In this document: one piece after another, positions 1 through 9,476 of the stretch | Numbering within the stretch: the first letter of the stretch is position 1 | Layout of the letters: each line of letters starts with the position of its first letter | Assembly: GCA_019246665.1 (NCBI GenBank) | Contig: JAFAQA010000197.1 | Coordinates: 1-57,717, forward strand | DNA from: Hyphomicrobiales bacterium | Lineage (GTDB): Bacteria; Pseudomonadota; Alphaproteobacteria; Rhizobiales; Beijerinckiaceae | Direction: 5' to 3' | DNA length: 57,717 nucleotides | The notes under the pieces: generated by a model | What the model was told of the DNA's origin: nothing | Seen by the model: the letters and a program-made list of their open reading frames with translations, nothing else | Databases searched by the model: none | Program-made: the position numbers and the translations under genes

Positions 1-905
<905 letters not shown>

Positions 906-909
<4 letters not shown>

Positions 910-2003
910 GCGCACCGATCGAGCTGCCGAAATGGGCGGATCGCGTGCTTGTGCCCGCGATCGCGACAATCGCGTCCTTCCTGATCGCCGGGCTCGTGGT
1001 GACGGCGATCGGCGAAAACCCGCTCGACGCGACGCGCATTCTCATCGAGGGAAGCCTCGGTTCGAGCGAGGGCCTCGGCTTCACTCTCTACTACGCGACC
1101 GATTTCATCTTCACGGGGCTTGCCGTGGCGGTCGCCTTTCACGCGGGCCTCTTCAATATCGGGGTCGAGGGCCAGGCGACCCTCGCCGGAATCGGCGCGA
1201 CACTCGCCTGCCTTCGCTTCGACGATCAACCGACCGTGATCGTGCTGCCGATTGCCATCGGCGCCGCCGTCGTTTCCGGCGCGCTCTACGCTTTCATTCC
1301 CGGCTATCTGCAGGCGCGGCGAGGCAGCCACGTCGTGATCACGACAATCATGTTCAATTTCCTCGCCGCCATTCTGCTCGTTTATTTGCTTGTGAACGTG
1401 ATCGGCAATCCGAAATCCATGGCACCGGAGACACGCTCCTTCGGGGCAAATGCGCATCTCGCCTTCATTCACGACTTGGCTCGCGCGCTCGGCTTCAACA
1501 TGCCGACGACACCGCTGAATCTATCGTTCCCCTTGGCGCTGCTTGCGGCCTTTGGAACATGGCTCACGGTCTACCGCTCCCGTCTCGGCAATGCGATCCG
1601 CACCGTGGGCGCGAGCCCGCCGGCTGCGGTCTATGCGGGCATTTCGCCTTCTCGCATCACCATGCTGGCCATGGCGCTCTCCGGCGCGCTCGCGGCCGGC
1701 CTTGCTCTCAACGAGGTTCTGGGGGTGCAGCAGCGCCTCCTCCCCGAATTCACCTCGGGCTATGGCTTCGTCGGCATCGCGGTCGCGCTCATGGGGCGCG
1801 CTCATCCAGTCGGTATCGTGCTCGCGGCGCTTCTTTTCGGCATGCTCTACCAAGGGGGGGCGGAGCTCTCCTTTGATCACCCGACGATCACGCGCGACAT
1901 GGTGACGGTGATCGGAGGCGTGCTGATCCTGTTCGCCGGCGCGTTCGACGGCCTCTTCCGCCGCGGTGTCGCCGGGCTGATGCCGCGCCGAGCCGCGATA
2001 TGA
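906..2003 (+). CDS. ABC importer permease, nucleoside/simple-sugar type (first of two)
   Basis: This is an inner-membrane permease of 365 residues with about ten hydrophobic segments, of the BPD_transp_2 family that includes NupP/YufP and RbsC-like proteins. Diagnostic stretches are GLAVAVAFHAGLFNIGVEGQ near residue 70, the characteristic loop of this family, and GYGFVGIAVALMGR near residue 285. The GTG at 906 is chosen because it overlaps the preceding ATPase stop and puts the first membrane segment close to the N-terminus. A longer reading from further upstream would run through the ATPase gene and adds only arginine-rich, non-conserved sequence. It pairs with the second permease at 2059. 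The solute-binding protein is expected upstream, outside the window. Confidence 0.92.
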
Positions 2004-2058
2004 AGCAGCGACGGCACGAGCGGAGCGCGGCCGCCAATGCCTCGAGGGTCCCCGCCCG

Positions 2059-3042
2059 GTGAACGCGCTTGCCGAAACATCGACACTGATCGCGGTGGTG
2101 CTGGCCTCCACCTTGCGGCTCTCTGTTCCGTTGATCGCCGCTTGCTTGGCCGGACTTTGGTCGGAGCGCTCGGGAATCGTCGACATCGGACTCGAGGGGA
2201 AGATGCTGATCGGCGCCTTCGCCTCCGCTGCCGCCGCTTTCGCATCTCATTCGGCCTGGGTCGGACTTGTGGCCGGCATCGTCGCTTCCGTGGCCTTCGC
2301 CTTGCTGCACGGTTTCGCTTCGATCAGCCAGCGCGGCAATCAGATCGTCTCTGGCGTCGCCATCAATCTCCTGGCGGCCGGCCTGACGGCCGTCATCGGC
2401 AACGCCTGGTATGGCGAAGGCGGCCGCACGCCGCCGCTCGAAGGGCCGGCCCGTTTTCCGGATCTTGTCTTGCCGGGCGCCACCGCGCTCAAGGGTGTGC
2501 CGATCCTGGGCCCCCTCTATGCCGATGTTCTTTCCGGACATCCGGTGCCCGTCTATCTCGCGCTCCTTGCGGTCCCGCTCACAAGCTTCGTGATCGGGCG
2601 CACGCGCTTCGGGCTTCGCCTTCGCGCGGTCGGCAATGACCCTGGCGCCGTCGACACGGCGGGCATCTCCGTCTCCTCCTTGCGCTATCGCGCCGTGATG
2701 ATCAGCGGCGTTTTGTGCGGCATCGGCGGAACTTATCTTTCCGTGTCACAAGCAGCGGGCTTCCTGCCGTTGATGACGGCCGGCAAGGGATTCATCGCAC
2801 TCACAGCACTAATCTTCGCACATTGGCGAGCCTGGCCGGCGCTTGGAGCGTGTTTGCTCTTCGGGCTCCTTGACGCGATCTCGATCAGGCTGCAGGGCGC
2901 GGTTCTCCCGGGCGGCATCAGCGTGCCCGTGCAAGCCATCCAGGCCTTGCCCTATCTCGCGACGATCATCCTGCTTGCCGGCTTTGTCGGACGGGCCATA
3001 CCGCCGCGCGCCTCCGGCGTGCCTTACGTGAAGGAGCGCTAG
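2059..3042 (+). CDS. ABC importer permease, nucleoside/simple-sugar type (second of two)
   Basis: This is the second permease of the same importer, 327 residues and mostly hydrophobic. It has the family hallmark ERSGIVDIGLEGKMLIGAF near residues 35-53 and the later GKGFIALTALIFAHWRAWPA motif. In this family (NupQ/YufQ-like) the two different permeases form the transmembrane channel as a heterodimer, driven by one double-length ATPase. The start is GTG at 2059, 55 bases after the previous stop; no ATG lies near a sensible N-terminus. It is the last gene of the operon. The convergent gap that follows contains tandem repeats and no further genes. Confidence 0.92.
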   Translation: MNALAETSTLIAVVLASTLRLSVPLIAACLAGLWSERSGIVDIGLEGKMLIGAFASAAAAFASHSAWVGLVAGIVASVAFALLHGFASISQRGNQIVSGVAINLLAAGLTAVIGNAWYGEGGRTPPLEGPARFPDLVLPGATALKGVPILGPLYADVLSGHPVPVYLALLAVPLTSFVIGRTRFGLRLRAVGNDPGAVDTAGISVSSLRYRAVMISGVLCGIGGTYLSVSQAAGFLPLMTAGKGFIALTALIFAHWRAWPALGACLLFGLLDAISIRLQGAVLPGGISVPVQAIQALPYLATIILLAGFVGRAIPPRASGVPYVKER

Positions 3043-3060
3043 CCTGAGCAAGTGGCTGGC

Positions 3061-3384
3061 AGCCCTACCTCGTCATGCGTGCATTTGGTGCGCGTATCCA
3101 CGCCTTTCGTTCAGCGGCAGCGGCAAGAAGGCGTGGGTGGCCGGGCCGAGCGGCCAAGACGGATAGGCGCAGTCCCACCTCGTCATGCGTGCATTTGGTG
3201 CGCGTATCCACGCCTTTCGTTCAGAGGCACGAAAAAAGGCGTGGATGGCCGGGCCGAGCCCGGCCAAGACGGATAGGCGTAGTCCCACCTCATCATGCGC
3301 GCCTTTGGTGCGCGTGTTCACGCTTTTCGTTTCAGCGGCAACGGCAAGAGGGCGTGGATGATCGAGCCGAGGCTCGGTCATGAC
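3061..3384. repeat. Three tandem copies of a 110-bp repeat in a convergent intergenic gap
   Basis: The motif ACCTCGTCATGCG recurs at 3067 and 3177, with a variant at 3287, giving an exact 110-base period and three copies. Each copy runs through GCGCGTATCCACGCCTTTCG or a variant into a palindromic core resembling GTGGATGGCCGGGCCGAGC followed by CCGGCCAAGACG. Copies 1 and 2 are nearly identical apart from a run of A in copy 2; copy 3 has diverged and its core ends as CGAGCCGAGGCTCG. The array almost fills the gap between two convergent genes (3043-3405). That location and the hairpin-forming core suit a dispersed REP-like element. I see no protein-coding potential, and the repeats are too long and unspaced for CRISPR. 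Confidence 0.85.
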
Positions 3385-3405
3385 GGATCGGCACTTCGGC
3401 TTTGT

Positions 3406-5298
3406 TCACTCCGCGGCTTCGCTCACCTCGAGCCATTCGGCCTCGACCTGCGCCAGCGCTGCTTCGAGGTCACTGCGCTGCTTGGCGAGAAGCTTCGCTC
3501 GCTTCGGCTCGGTGACGAAGGCAGTGCCGTCCGCGAGCGCGGCGTCGATCCGCGCGATGAGACGCGCGAGCTTTTCCATCCGATCTTCGACGGAAGCGAG
3601 CTGTTTCTTCGCCGCGGGTTGAAGGCGCGGAGCCCCGGCCGCAGCGGCTTCCCGGCCGGAGGTGCCGTCATAAGCGCCGGTGGCATAATCGCGGGAGGGA
3701 GCACCTTTCGCTTTCCTGGCGCCTCGCCTCGAGGCGCCTCCTGAAAGGACGAGGCGGCGATAATCGTCCACATCCCCGTCGAACGGAGCGACCCGTCCAT
3801 CCGCGACGAGCCAAAGCCTGTCGGCGCAAGCATCGAGAAGGAAGCGATCATGGGTGATGAGCACGACGGCGCCGCTGTAGTCGTTGAGCGCCTCGGCAAG
3901 CGCCGCACGAGCATCGATGTCGAGATGGTTCGTGGGTTCGTCGAGCACCAGGAGATGTGGCGCCTCGAGCGTGGCGAGGCCGAGAAGCAGCCGGGCCTTC
4001 TCGCCGCCCGAGAGAGCGGTGATCGGCTTTTCAGCGGTTTCGCCAGAAAACCCCATGCGTGCGACGGCGGTGCGGCGCTTGCTCTCGAATGCCTCGGGCA
4101 TGCGCGCCGTCACATGAGAGAGCGGCGTTCCCTTCACATCGAGCTCGTCGAGCTGATGCTGGGCGAAATAGGCGACCTTCAGCTTCGAGGGACGCCGGAT
4201 TTCACCCGAAAGCGGCGCGAGGCGTCCGGTGAGCAACTTGGCGAAGGTCGATTTGCCATTGCCATTCGAGCCCAGCAACGCGATCCGATCATCGGGGAGA
4301 AGCGTCGCGTCTATGCGCGAGAGGACGACGCGTTCTCCATATCCGCCCTGCACGCCTTCGAACGACATGAGGGGGGGCGCCAAGGCGCGCTCGGGTGTCG
4401 GCAAGTTGAAGGGGAGCACGCTCTCCTCAGCGACCGCGGCAATCGGCTCCATCTTCTCGAGGCGCTTGATGCGCGATTGCGCCTGGCGCGCCTTACTGGC
4501 CTTGGCGCGAAAGCGATCGACGAAAGCCTGGAGGTGCTTGCGCTCGGAGAGCTGCTTCTCGCGCGCCTTCATCTGCAAGGCGGCCTGCTCGCGCCGACGC
4601 CGCTCGAAGGCATCGTAGCCCCCCTTGTAAAGGGTGAGCTTGCGCTCGCTCAGGTGGAGAATGTGGTCGACCGCCTCGTTCAGCAGCTCGCGATCGTGCG
4701 AGATGATGAGCGCGGTGCGCGGATAACGCGAGAGATAGTCATAGAGCCAGAGCGTGCCTTCGAGATCGAGATAATTCGTCGGCTCGTCCAGCAACAGCAA
4801 ATCGGGCGCGGCGAAGAGAACGGCCGCGAGCGCGACGCGCATGCGCCAACCTCCGGAAAACTCCGCGCAAGGCCGCTCCTGCGCTTCGGATGAGAAGCCA
4901 AGCCCGTGCAAGATGGCGCCGGCACGCGCCTCCGCCGAATGCGCGTCGATGTCGACGAGGCGCGTCTCGATCTCGGCGATCCGGTGCGGATCGCGTGCCG
5001 TTTCACGCTCGACCATGAGGGCGGCGCGTTCCTTGTCTGCGGCAAGCACGACCTCCATCAGGCTTTCGGGACCACCCGGCGCTTCCTGCGCCACGCGCCC
5101 GATCCTCGCCGCCTTCGGGAGCGAGATCGTGCCGTCGTCGGGCGAGATCTCGCCAGCTATGGCGTTGAACAACGTGGTCTTGCCTGAACCGTTGCGCCCG
5201 ACGAAGCCCACGCGCGCTCCTTCCGGGAGCGCGACCGAGGCTTTCTCGTAAAGCGCTCGCCCGGCAATGCGCAAGGTGAGCTCGTTGAGGTGCAGCAT
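3406..5298 (-). CDS. ABC-F family ATPase (YheS/Uup-like)
   Basis: This is a soluble tandem-ATPase protein of 630 residues without membrane segments. ABC-F proteins act on ribosomes and translation rather than transport. Domain 1 has Walker A GRNGSGKTT (~34-42), signature EFSGGWRMR and Walker B LLLLDEPTNYLD. Domain 2 has GSNGNGKST, LSGGEKARLLLG and LLVLDEPTNHLD. A charged linker between the domains is the expected ABC-F interdomain segment. A C-terminal extension rich in K/R/E/A (last ~100 residues) resembles the coiled-coil tail of YheS and Uup, and YheS is of similar length (about 637). The ATG at 5298 (MLHLNELTLRI) is chosen because upstream in-frame ATGs would run into polA. It lies 95 bases after the polA stop on the same strand, so co-transcription is likely. 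Confidence 0.93.
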   Translation of the reverse strand: MLHLNELTLRIAGRALYEKASVALPEGARVGFVGRNGSGKTTLFNAIAGEISPDDGTISLPKAARIGRVAQEAPGGPESLMEVVLAADKERAALMVERETARDPHRIAEIETRLVDIDAHSAEARAGAILHGLGFSSEAQERPCAEFSGGWRMRVALAAVLFAAPDLLLLDEPTNYLDLEGTLWLYDYLSRYPRTALIISHDRELLNEAVDHILHLSERKLTLYKGGYDAFERRRREQAALQMKAREKQLSERKHLQAFVDRFRAKASKARQAQSRIKRLEKMEPIAAVAEESVLPFNLPTPERALAPPLMSFEGVQGGYGERVVLSRIDATLLPDDRIALLGSNGNGKSTFAKLLTGRLAPLSGEIRRPSKLKVAYFAQHQLDELDVKGTPLSHVTARMPEAFESKRRTAVARMGFSGETAEKPITALSGGEKARLLLGLATLEAPHLLVLDEPTNHLDIDARAALAEALNDYSGAVVLITHDRFLLDACADRLWLVADGRVAPFDGDVDDYRRLVLSGGASRRGARKAKGAPSRDYATGAYDGTSGREAAAAGAPRLQPAAKKQLASVEDRMEKLARLIARIDAALADGTAFVTEPKRAKLLAKQRSDLEAALAQVEAEWLEVSEAAE

Positions 5299-5392
5299 GA
5301 GGGGCTTGTGACGCGTGAGCGCGGCGAAGGCAAGGCGGGCGTCGATAGGCTTCGAGGTCGTCTCGTCGGAGATGCCGGCAAATGCCGCAAGC

Positions 5393-8300
5393 TCAATGCG
5401 CCTCATCCCAATTCTGCGCCGCTCGGGCGTCGACACGGAGCGGCACCGCGAGGTTCACCGCGGGCAGAGGCGCTTCCTCCATCACCTTCGTGATGACAGG
5501 GAGCGTCGCCTCGACCTCGGCATCAGGCACCTCGAAGACGAGCTCGTCATGAACCTGGAGCAGCATCCTCGCCGCGAGGCCCGCCTTTTCGATGGCTTCG
5601 TCCATGCGGATCATGGCGCGGCGTATAATATCGGCAGCCGAGCCTTGGATAGGCGCGTTGATCGCGGCGCGCTCCATGAAAGCGCGCTCCGAGGGGTTCG
5701 AGGAGCGGATGGCGGCGTAGTTGCATTTGCGCCCAAAGATTGTGGTGACGAAGCCGTTGTCGCGGCAGAGGCGCTTCGTCGTTTCCATATAGTCGCGAAT
5801 GCCAGGAAAACGCTCGAAATACTTGCGGATATAAAGCCCTGCTTCCTCGCGCGGAATGCTGAGCTGATTGGCGAGCCCGAAAGCCGAGATTCCGTAGATG
5901 ATGCCGAAATTGATGGCCTTGGCGCGACGGCGCACGTCCGGCGGCATTGTCTCGATCGGCACGCCGAACATTTCAGACGCGGTCATCGCATGAATGTCGA
6001 GCCCATCCGCGAAGGCCTTGCGCAATTGGGGGATGTCGGCGATGTGCGCCAAGATACGGAGCTCGATCTGCGAGTAATCGGCGGAGACGAGCTTGTGCCC
6101 TTTCGTCGCAATGAAAGCCGTGCGGATCCGGCGGCCCTCCTCGGTTCGAATCGGAATGTTCTGCAGGTTGGGCTCCGAGGAGGAAAGGCGCCCTGTGGTC
6201 GTCGAGGCAAGCGCGAATGAGGTGTGCACCCGGCGCGTCTGGTGATTCACGAAGCCCGGAAGCGCGTCGGTGTAGGTCGATTTGAGCTTGGAAAGCTGAC
6301 GCCATTCGAGAATGCGTTTCGGCAGCTCATGACCCTGCTCGGCAAGATCGTCGAGCGCCCGCGCCGAAGTCGACCAGGCGCCGGTTCTCGTCTTGGTGCC
6401 GCCGGGCAGGCCCATCTTGCCGAAGAGGATGTCACCCAATTGCTTGGGCGAGCCCAGGTTGAAGCTCTCGCCGGCGAGCTCATTGATCTGCGCCTCGAGC
6501 CGCGCCATCCCTTGCGCGAATTCGCCCGAGAGGCGCGACAGGATCTGCGAATCGATGGAGATGCCACGGCGTTCCATGCTCGCCAGCACCGGCACGAGCG
6601 GACGCTCGAGGGTTTCGTAAACGGTGCTCAGATGCTGGGCGATGAGTCGCGGCCTGAACAAGCGCGCCAGGCGGAACACGATATCGGCCTCCTCGGCCGC
6701 ATGTCGCGCCGCGCGTTCGACCGGCACTTGCGCGATGCCGAAAACGCGCTTGCGCTGTTCTGCCACGTCAGGTGGGATGATCCGCGTATGGCCGAGCCAG
6801 CGCTGAGCCAAGTCATTGATCTCGTGGCTGCCGCGCCCTGCATCGAGCACGTAGGACATGAGCATCGTGTCGTCGCAAGGCGTGAGCTCGATGCCATGCT
6901 GGGCGAGCACGAGCCAGTCATATTTGAGGTTGTGGCCGATCTTGAGAACGCTCGCATCTTCGAGAAGCGGCTTCAGCCGAGCGAGCGCCGCCCGAGCCTC
7001 GATTTGGCCAGCAGCGGGGCCGCCGTCGAACAAGCCGCCATCGGCTCCTTCGGCTCGATGGGCGAGTGGAACGTAGCCTGCCCGACCGGGTGCGATCGCG
7101 AGCGAGATGCCGATGAGCTCGGCCTGCATCGGGTCGGGAGAAGATGCCTCGGCGTGGATGGCAAGCTGCCCGCCCTCCATCGCCGCGGCGACCCACGCAT
7201 CGAGCCGGTCGAGACTGGTCACCACCTCATAAGTCGAAGGGTCGAGCTTGGTCCGGGCTGCCTCGGCCTGCCGCTCGGCCGCGAGGGTGGAGGGTGATGG
7301 GCTCGGCGCTGCAAGCGCCGGCTTTGCCGGGGGCGGCGCGAGCTCGGCAAGGGTCGCCCCTTGAGGCGCGGCGTTGGCCGCCGCGCCGGTTGGCGACGCT
7401 ACGCTGAGCCCATCGCCAGTGATTGCCGGCATCAAGGCGCGCGGATCCGCCAGGCCGCCGATCTTGAGCCGGGCATCAGGCTCGACCTCATTCGCGTCCA
7501 CGCCATAAAGCTCCGACACGCGGCGCGTGATGGTCGTGAACTCCATGGCCTTGAGGAAAGAGAGGAGCGGCACGGCCGGAGGGGGTCGCAAGGCGAGGTC
7601 GTCGAGCGGCGTCTCAAGCTCGACATCGTGGATCAAGGTCACAAGCTTTTTCGAGATACGAGCGAGCTCAGCGTTTTCGATGAGTGCCTCACGTCGCTTC
7701 GGTTGCTTGATCTCGCTGGCACGCGCCAACAAGCTTTCGAGGTCGCCGAATTCGCTCAAAAGCTGGGCCGCGGTCTTCACACCGATGCCGCGCACGCCCG
7801 GAATATTATCAGTCGAATCGCCGGCCAGCGCCTGCACATCGATGACCTTCTCCGGCTCCACGCCGAAATAGGCGACCACCTCCTCGCGCCCGATGCGTCG
7901 TTCCGGACGGTAGGTCTTGCTCTTGGCGTCACCCGAAGCCGGGTCGTACATCGAGACGCCCGGCCGTATGAGCTGCATCAGGTCCTTGTCGGCCGAGATG
8001 ATGGTGACGTCGGCGCCGCGATCGACCGCGATGCGCGCGTAAGTGGCGATCAAATCATCGGCTTCGTAACGGTCCTGCTCCACCGGAAACAGCCCGAATG
8101 CGCGCACTGCTTCTCGCATGAGCGGGAATTGGGGGATGAGGTCCGGCGGCGGATCGGAGCGATTGGACTTGTAAGGCGGATAGAGCTGCTTGCGGAAGGA
8201 ATTCTCGGATTTGTCGAAAATGATGGCGAGATGCGTCGGCACGATGCCGTCCGCGCCGTCCTTGACGAATTGCATGAGCTTGGTCGCGAACAGGCGGATG

Positions 8301-8443
8301 GCGCCCGTCGGCAGACCATCCGAGCGGTAATTGTATTTGCGGTCCTGATTCATCGACTGGAAATAGGCACGGAAGATGAAAGATGACCCGTCCACCAGGA
8401 AAATGTGATCGCCTTTGCCGACGGGGCGAGAAGTCGAGGTCAT
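5393..8443 (-). CDS. polA: DNA polymerase I with altered 3'-5' exonuclease motifs
   Basis: This 1016-residue protein fills gaps and removes primers in replication and repair. The 5' nuclease domain (~12-300) is intact: FLVDGSSFIFRAYF, YEADDLIATYAR, SADKDLMQL, ALAGDSTDNIPGV. A proline/alanine-rich linker (~350-395) leads to the 3'-5' exonuclease domain (~405-600). The polymerase domain has motif A VSADYSQIELRILAHI, motif B RRAKAINFGIIYG and motif C QVHDELVFE, all intact. The exonuclease domain is unusual. Motif I reads IHAEA (H430, E432) where DTE is expected. Motif III reads HAAEEAD (H581, E585) where YAAED is expected. Motif II (NLKYD, D509) is kept. By alignment with E. coli Pol I, D355, Y497 and D501 are replaced, so proofreading may be weak or absent. 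This is an inference from eye alignment. The downstream ABC-F gene follows on the same strand. Confidence 0.96.
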   Translation of the reverse strand: MTSTSRPVGKGDHIFLVDGSSFIFRAYFQSMNQDRKYNYRSDGLPTGAIRLFATKLMQFVKDGADGIVPTHLAIIFDKSENSFRKQLYPPYKSNRSDPPPDLIPQFPLMREAVRAFGLFPVEQDRYEADDLIATYARIAVDRGADVTIISADKDLMQLIRPGVSMYDPASGDAKSKTYRPERRIGREEVVAYFGVEPEKVIDVQALAGDSTDNIPGVRGIGVKTAAQLLSEFGDLESLLARASEIKQPKRREALIENAELARISKKLVTLIHDVELETPLDDLALRPPPAVPLLSFLKAMEFTTITRRVSELYGVDANEVEPDARLKIGGLADPRALMPAITGDGLSVASPTGAAANAAPQGATLAELAPPPAKPALAAPSPSPSTLAAERQAEAARTKLDPSTYEVVTSLDRLDAWVAAAMEGGQLAIHAEASSPDPMQAELIGISLAIAPGRAGYVPLAHRAEGADGGLFDGGPAAGQIEARAALARLKPLLEDASVLKIGHNLKYDWLVLAQHGIELTPCDDTMLMSYVLDAGRGSHEINDLAQRWLGHTRIIPPDVAEQRKRVFGIAQVPVERAARHAAEEADIVFRLARLFRPRLIAQHLSTVYETLERPLVPVLASMERRGISIDSQILSRLSGEFAQGMARLEAQINELAGESFNLGSPKQLGDILFGKMGLPGGTKTRTGAWSTSARALDDLAEQGHELPKRILEWRQLSKLKSTYTDALPGFVNHQTRRVHTSFALASTTTGRLSSSEPNLQNIPIRTEEGRRIRTAFIATKGHKLVSADYSQIELRILAHIADIPQLRKAFADGLDIHAMTASEMFGVPIETMPPDVRRRAKAINFGIIYGISAFGLANQLSIPREEAGLYIRKYFERFPGIRDYMETTKRLCRDNGFVTTIFGRKCNYAAIRSSNPSERAFMERAAINAPIQGSAADIIRRAMIRMDEAIEKAGLAARMLLQVHDELVFEVPDAEVEATLPVITKVMEEAPLPAVNLAVPLRVDARAAQNWDEAH

Positions 8444-8592
8444 GAGGTCCGCCTTGTTCGCTGCCGCACCCTTCTAAGCCGCTTCGGCGTCCGGATCACC
8501 TTCTTTCCATTTGTTTTCGTTGCGCGTAGAGCCCTGGGCCGCTGGGCGCGCCCTGCCGCTCAAAAACGCTCCTGAGGGTGTGTCGACGAGCT

Positions 8593-8937
8593 CTACCCAT
8601 GCGCCGAGCGGCTGTCGGACGGGGCCTCCCCGCGCTCATGCATGCCGTAGTCCCTGATCACTCCGGCGATGCGGAGCCGGTAATCCTCAAAGACCTCCTC
8701 GCGCCCCTTACGCTGGACGACGCGATGAGCTTGCATCGTGCGCCACGCCTCGATGGCCTTCTCGTCCCGAAAAAAGGAGAGTGAAAGGATCTTGCCCGGC
8801 TCGGTAAGGCTCTCGAAACGCTCCACCGAGATGAAGCCGTCGATCTTGCCGAGCAAGGGGCGCAAATCCGCGGCGAGGCCGAGATATTGCTCTCTTCGCC
8901 CCGGCTTCGGACGGACCTCGAAAATCACTGCAATCAT
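8593..8937 (-). CDS. Antibiotic-biosynthesis-monooxygenase-fold (ABM) protein
   Basis: This is a 114-residue soluble protein with the dimeric alpha-beta barrel pattern of ABM proteins. It opens with MIAVIFEVRPKPGRREQYL, followed by GFISVERFESLTEPGKILSLSFFRDEKAIEAWR, and H70 lies in the AHRVVQRKGRE segment typical of the family. Members include heme-degrading and quinone-modifying monooxygenases, but many have no known substrate and I cannot assign one here. A good ribosome-binding site (GGGAGAAGCG) precedes the ATG at 8937. It stands alone between polA (upstream region of polA at 8444) and another small barrel protein of the NIPSNAP type, both on the minus strand. Confidence 0.8.
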   Translation of the reverse strand: MIAVIFEVRPKPGRREQYLGLAADLRPLLGKIDGFISVERFESLTEPGKILSLSFFRDEKAIEAWRTMQAHRVVQRKGREEVFEDYRLRIAGVIRDYGMHERGEAPSDSRSAHG

Positions 8938-9048
8938 CGCTTCTCCCTTCCGCGAGACAAGGTTTTGAGCGTCCGGCGCCCACCTGCGGCACCCCTCATG
9001 GAGATGCTCATCGCTAACAGATACCCCATTTAGGGGAGCTCCGAAGCC

Positions 9049-9354
9049 TCACACGATCTGACGCAAAAAGCTTCGCTCTTCCGCCAAAACAAAACGATGC
9101 TCCTCGGCGAAGCGGAAATTGGCGAGCCCGTCCGCGTCCTCCTTGAGCCGGGCGCGATAGGCCTCATAGGCGGCGAGGCTCGCGAAGGAAATCAGCGCGA
9201 AAGCGATGTTGTTCGTGCCTTCATGGGGCATGAAATAGCCTTTGAGATCGCCTCCACATCTCGGAATGATGGTGAGCCAGCGTCGCGCATATTCCTCGAA
9301 GAGGTCACGCTTGAACGGGTCGAGCTGGTAGCGAATGAAAACGGTGATCGTCAT
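9049..9354 (-). CDS. NIPSNAP-family small protein
   Basis: This is a 101-residue protein matching the NIPSNAP domain, another dimeric alpha-beta barrel. The characteristic parts are [21 protein letters not shown] near the start, then [24 protein letters not shown] and [11 protein letters not shown]. The family is widespread in bacteria and has no settled biochemical role. A GGAGG ribosome-binding site sits six bases before the ATG at 9354. It follows the MetE-like gene on the same strand (gap 122 bases), and the ABM gene follows in turn, so the three may be co-transcribed. A second, longer NIPSNAP protein is encoded at 37.3 kb. Confidence 0.8.
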   Translation of the reverse strand: MTITVFIRYQLDPFKRDLFEEYARRWLTIIPRCGGDLKGYFMPHEGTNNIAFALISFASLAAYEAYRARLKEDADGLANFRFAEEHRFVLAEERSFLRQIV

Positions 9355-9476
9355 GGCAGCCTCCGGTCTCAGCCGAAGGCTACATCATGCACATCCGACG
9401 GAGGGAATGCTTCGGCATCGGGCGAAGCGTGCTTGCCGCTGATCGGTGGCCCTCAGGACGGGCCCACCTTGAGCTG

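Noticed and set aside
3061-3384. CRISPR array
   Set aside because: The unit is 110 bases, directly tandem, without unique spacers, and no cas gene is near.
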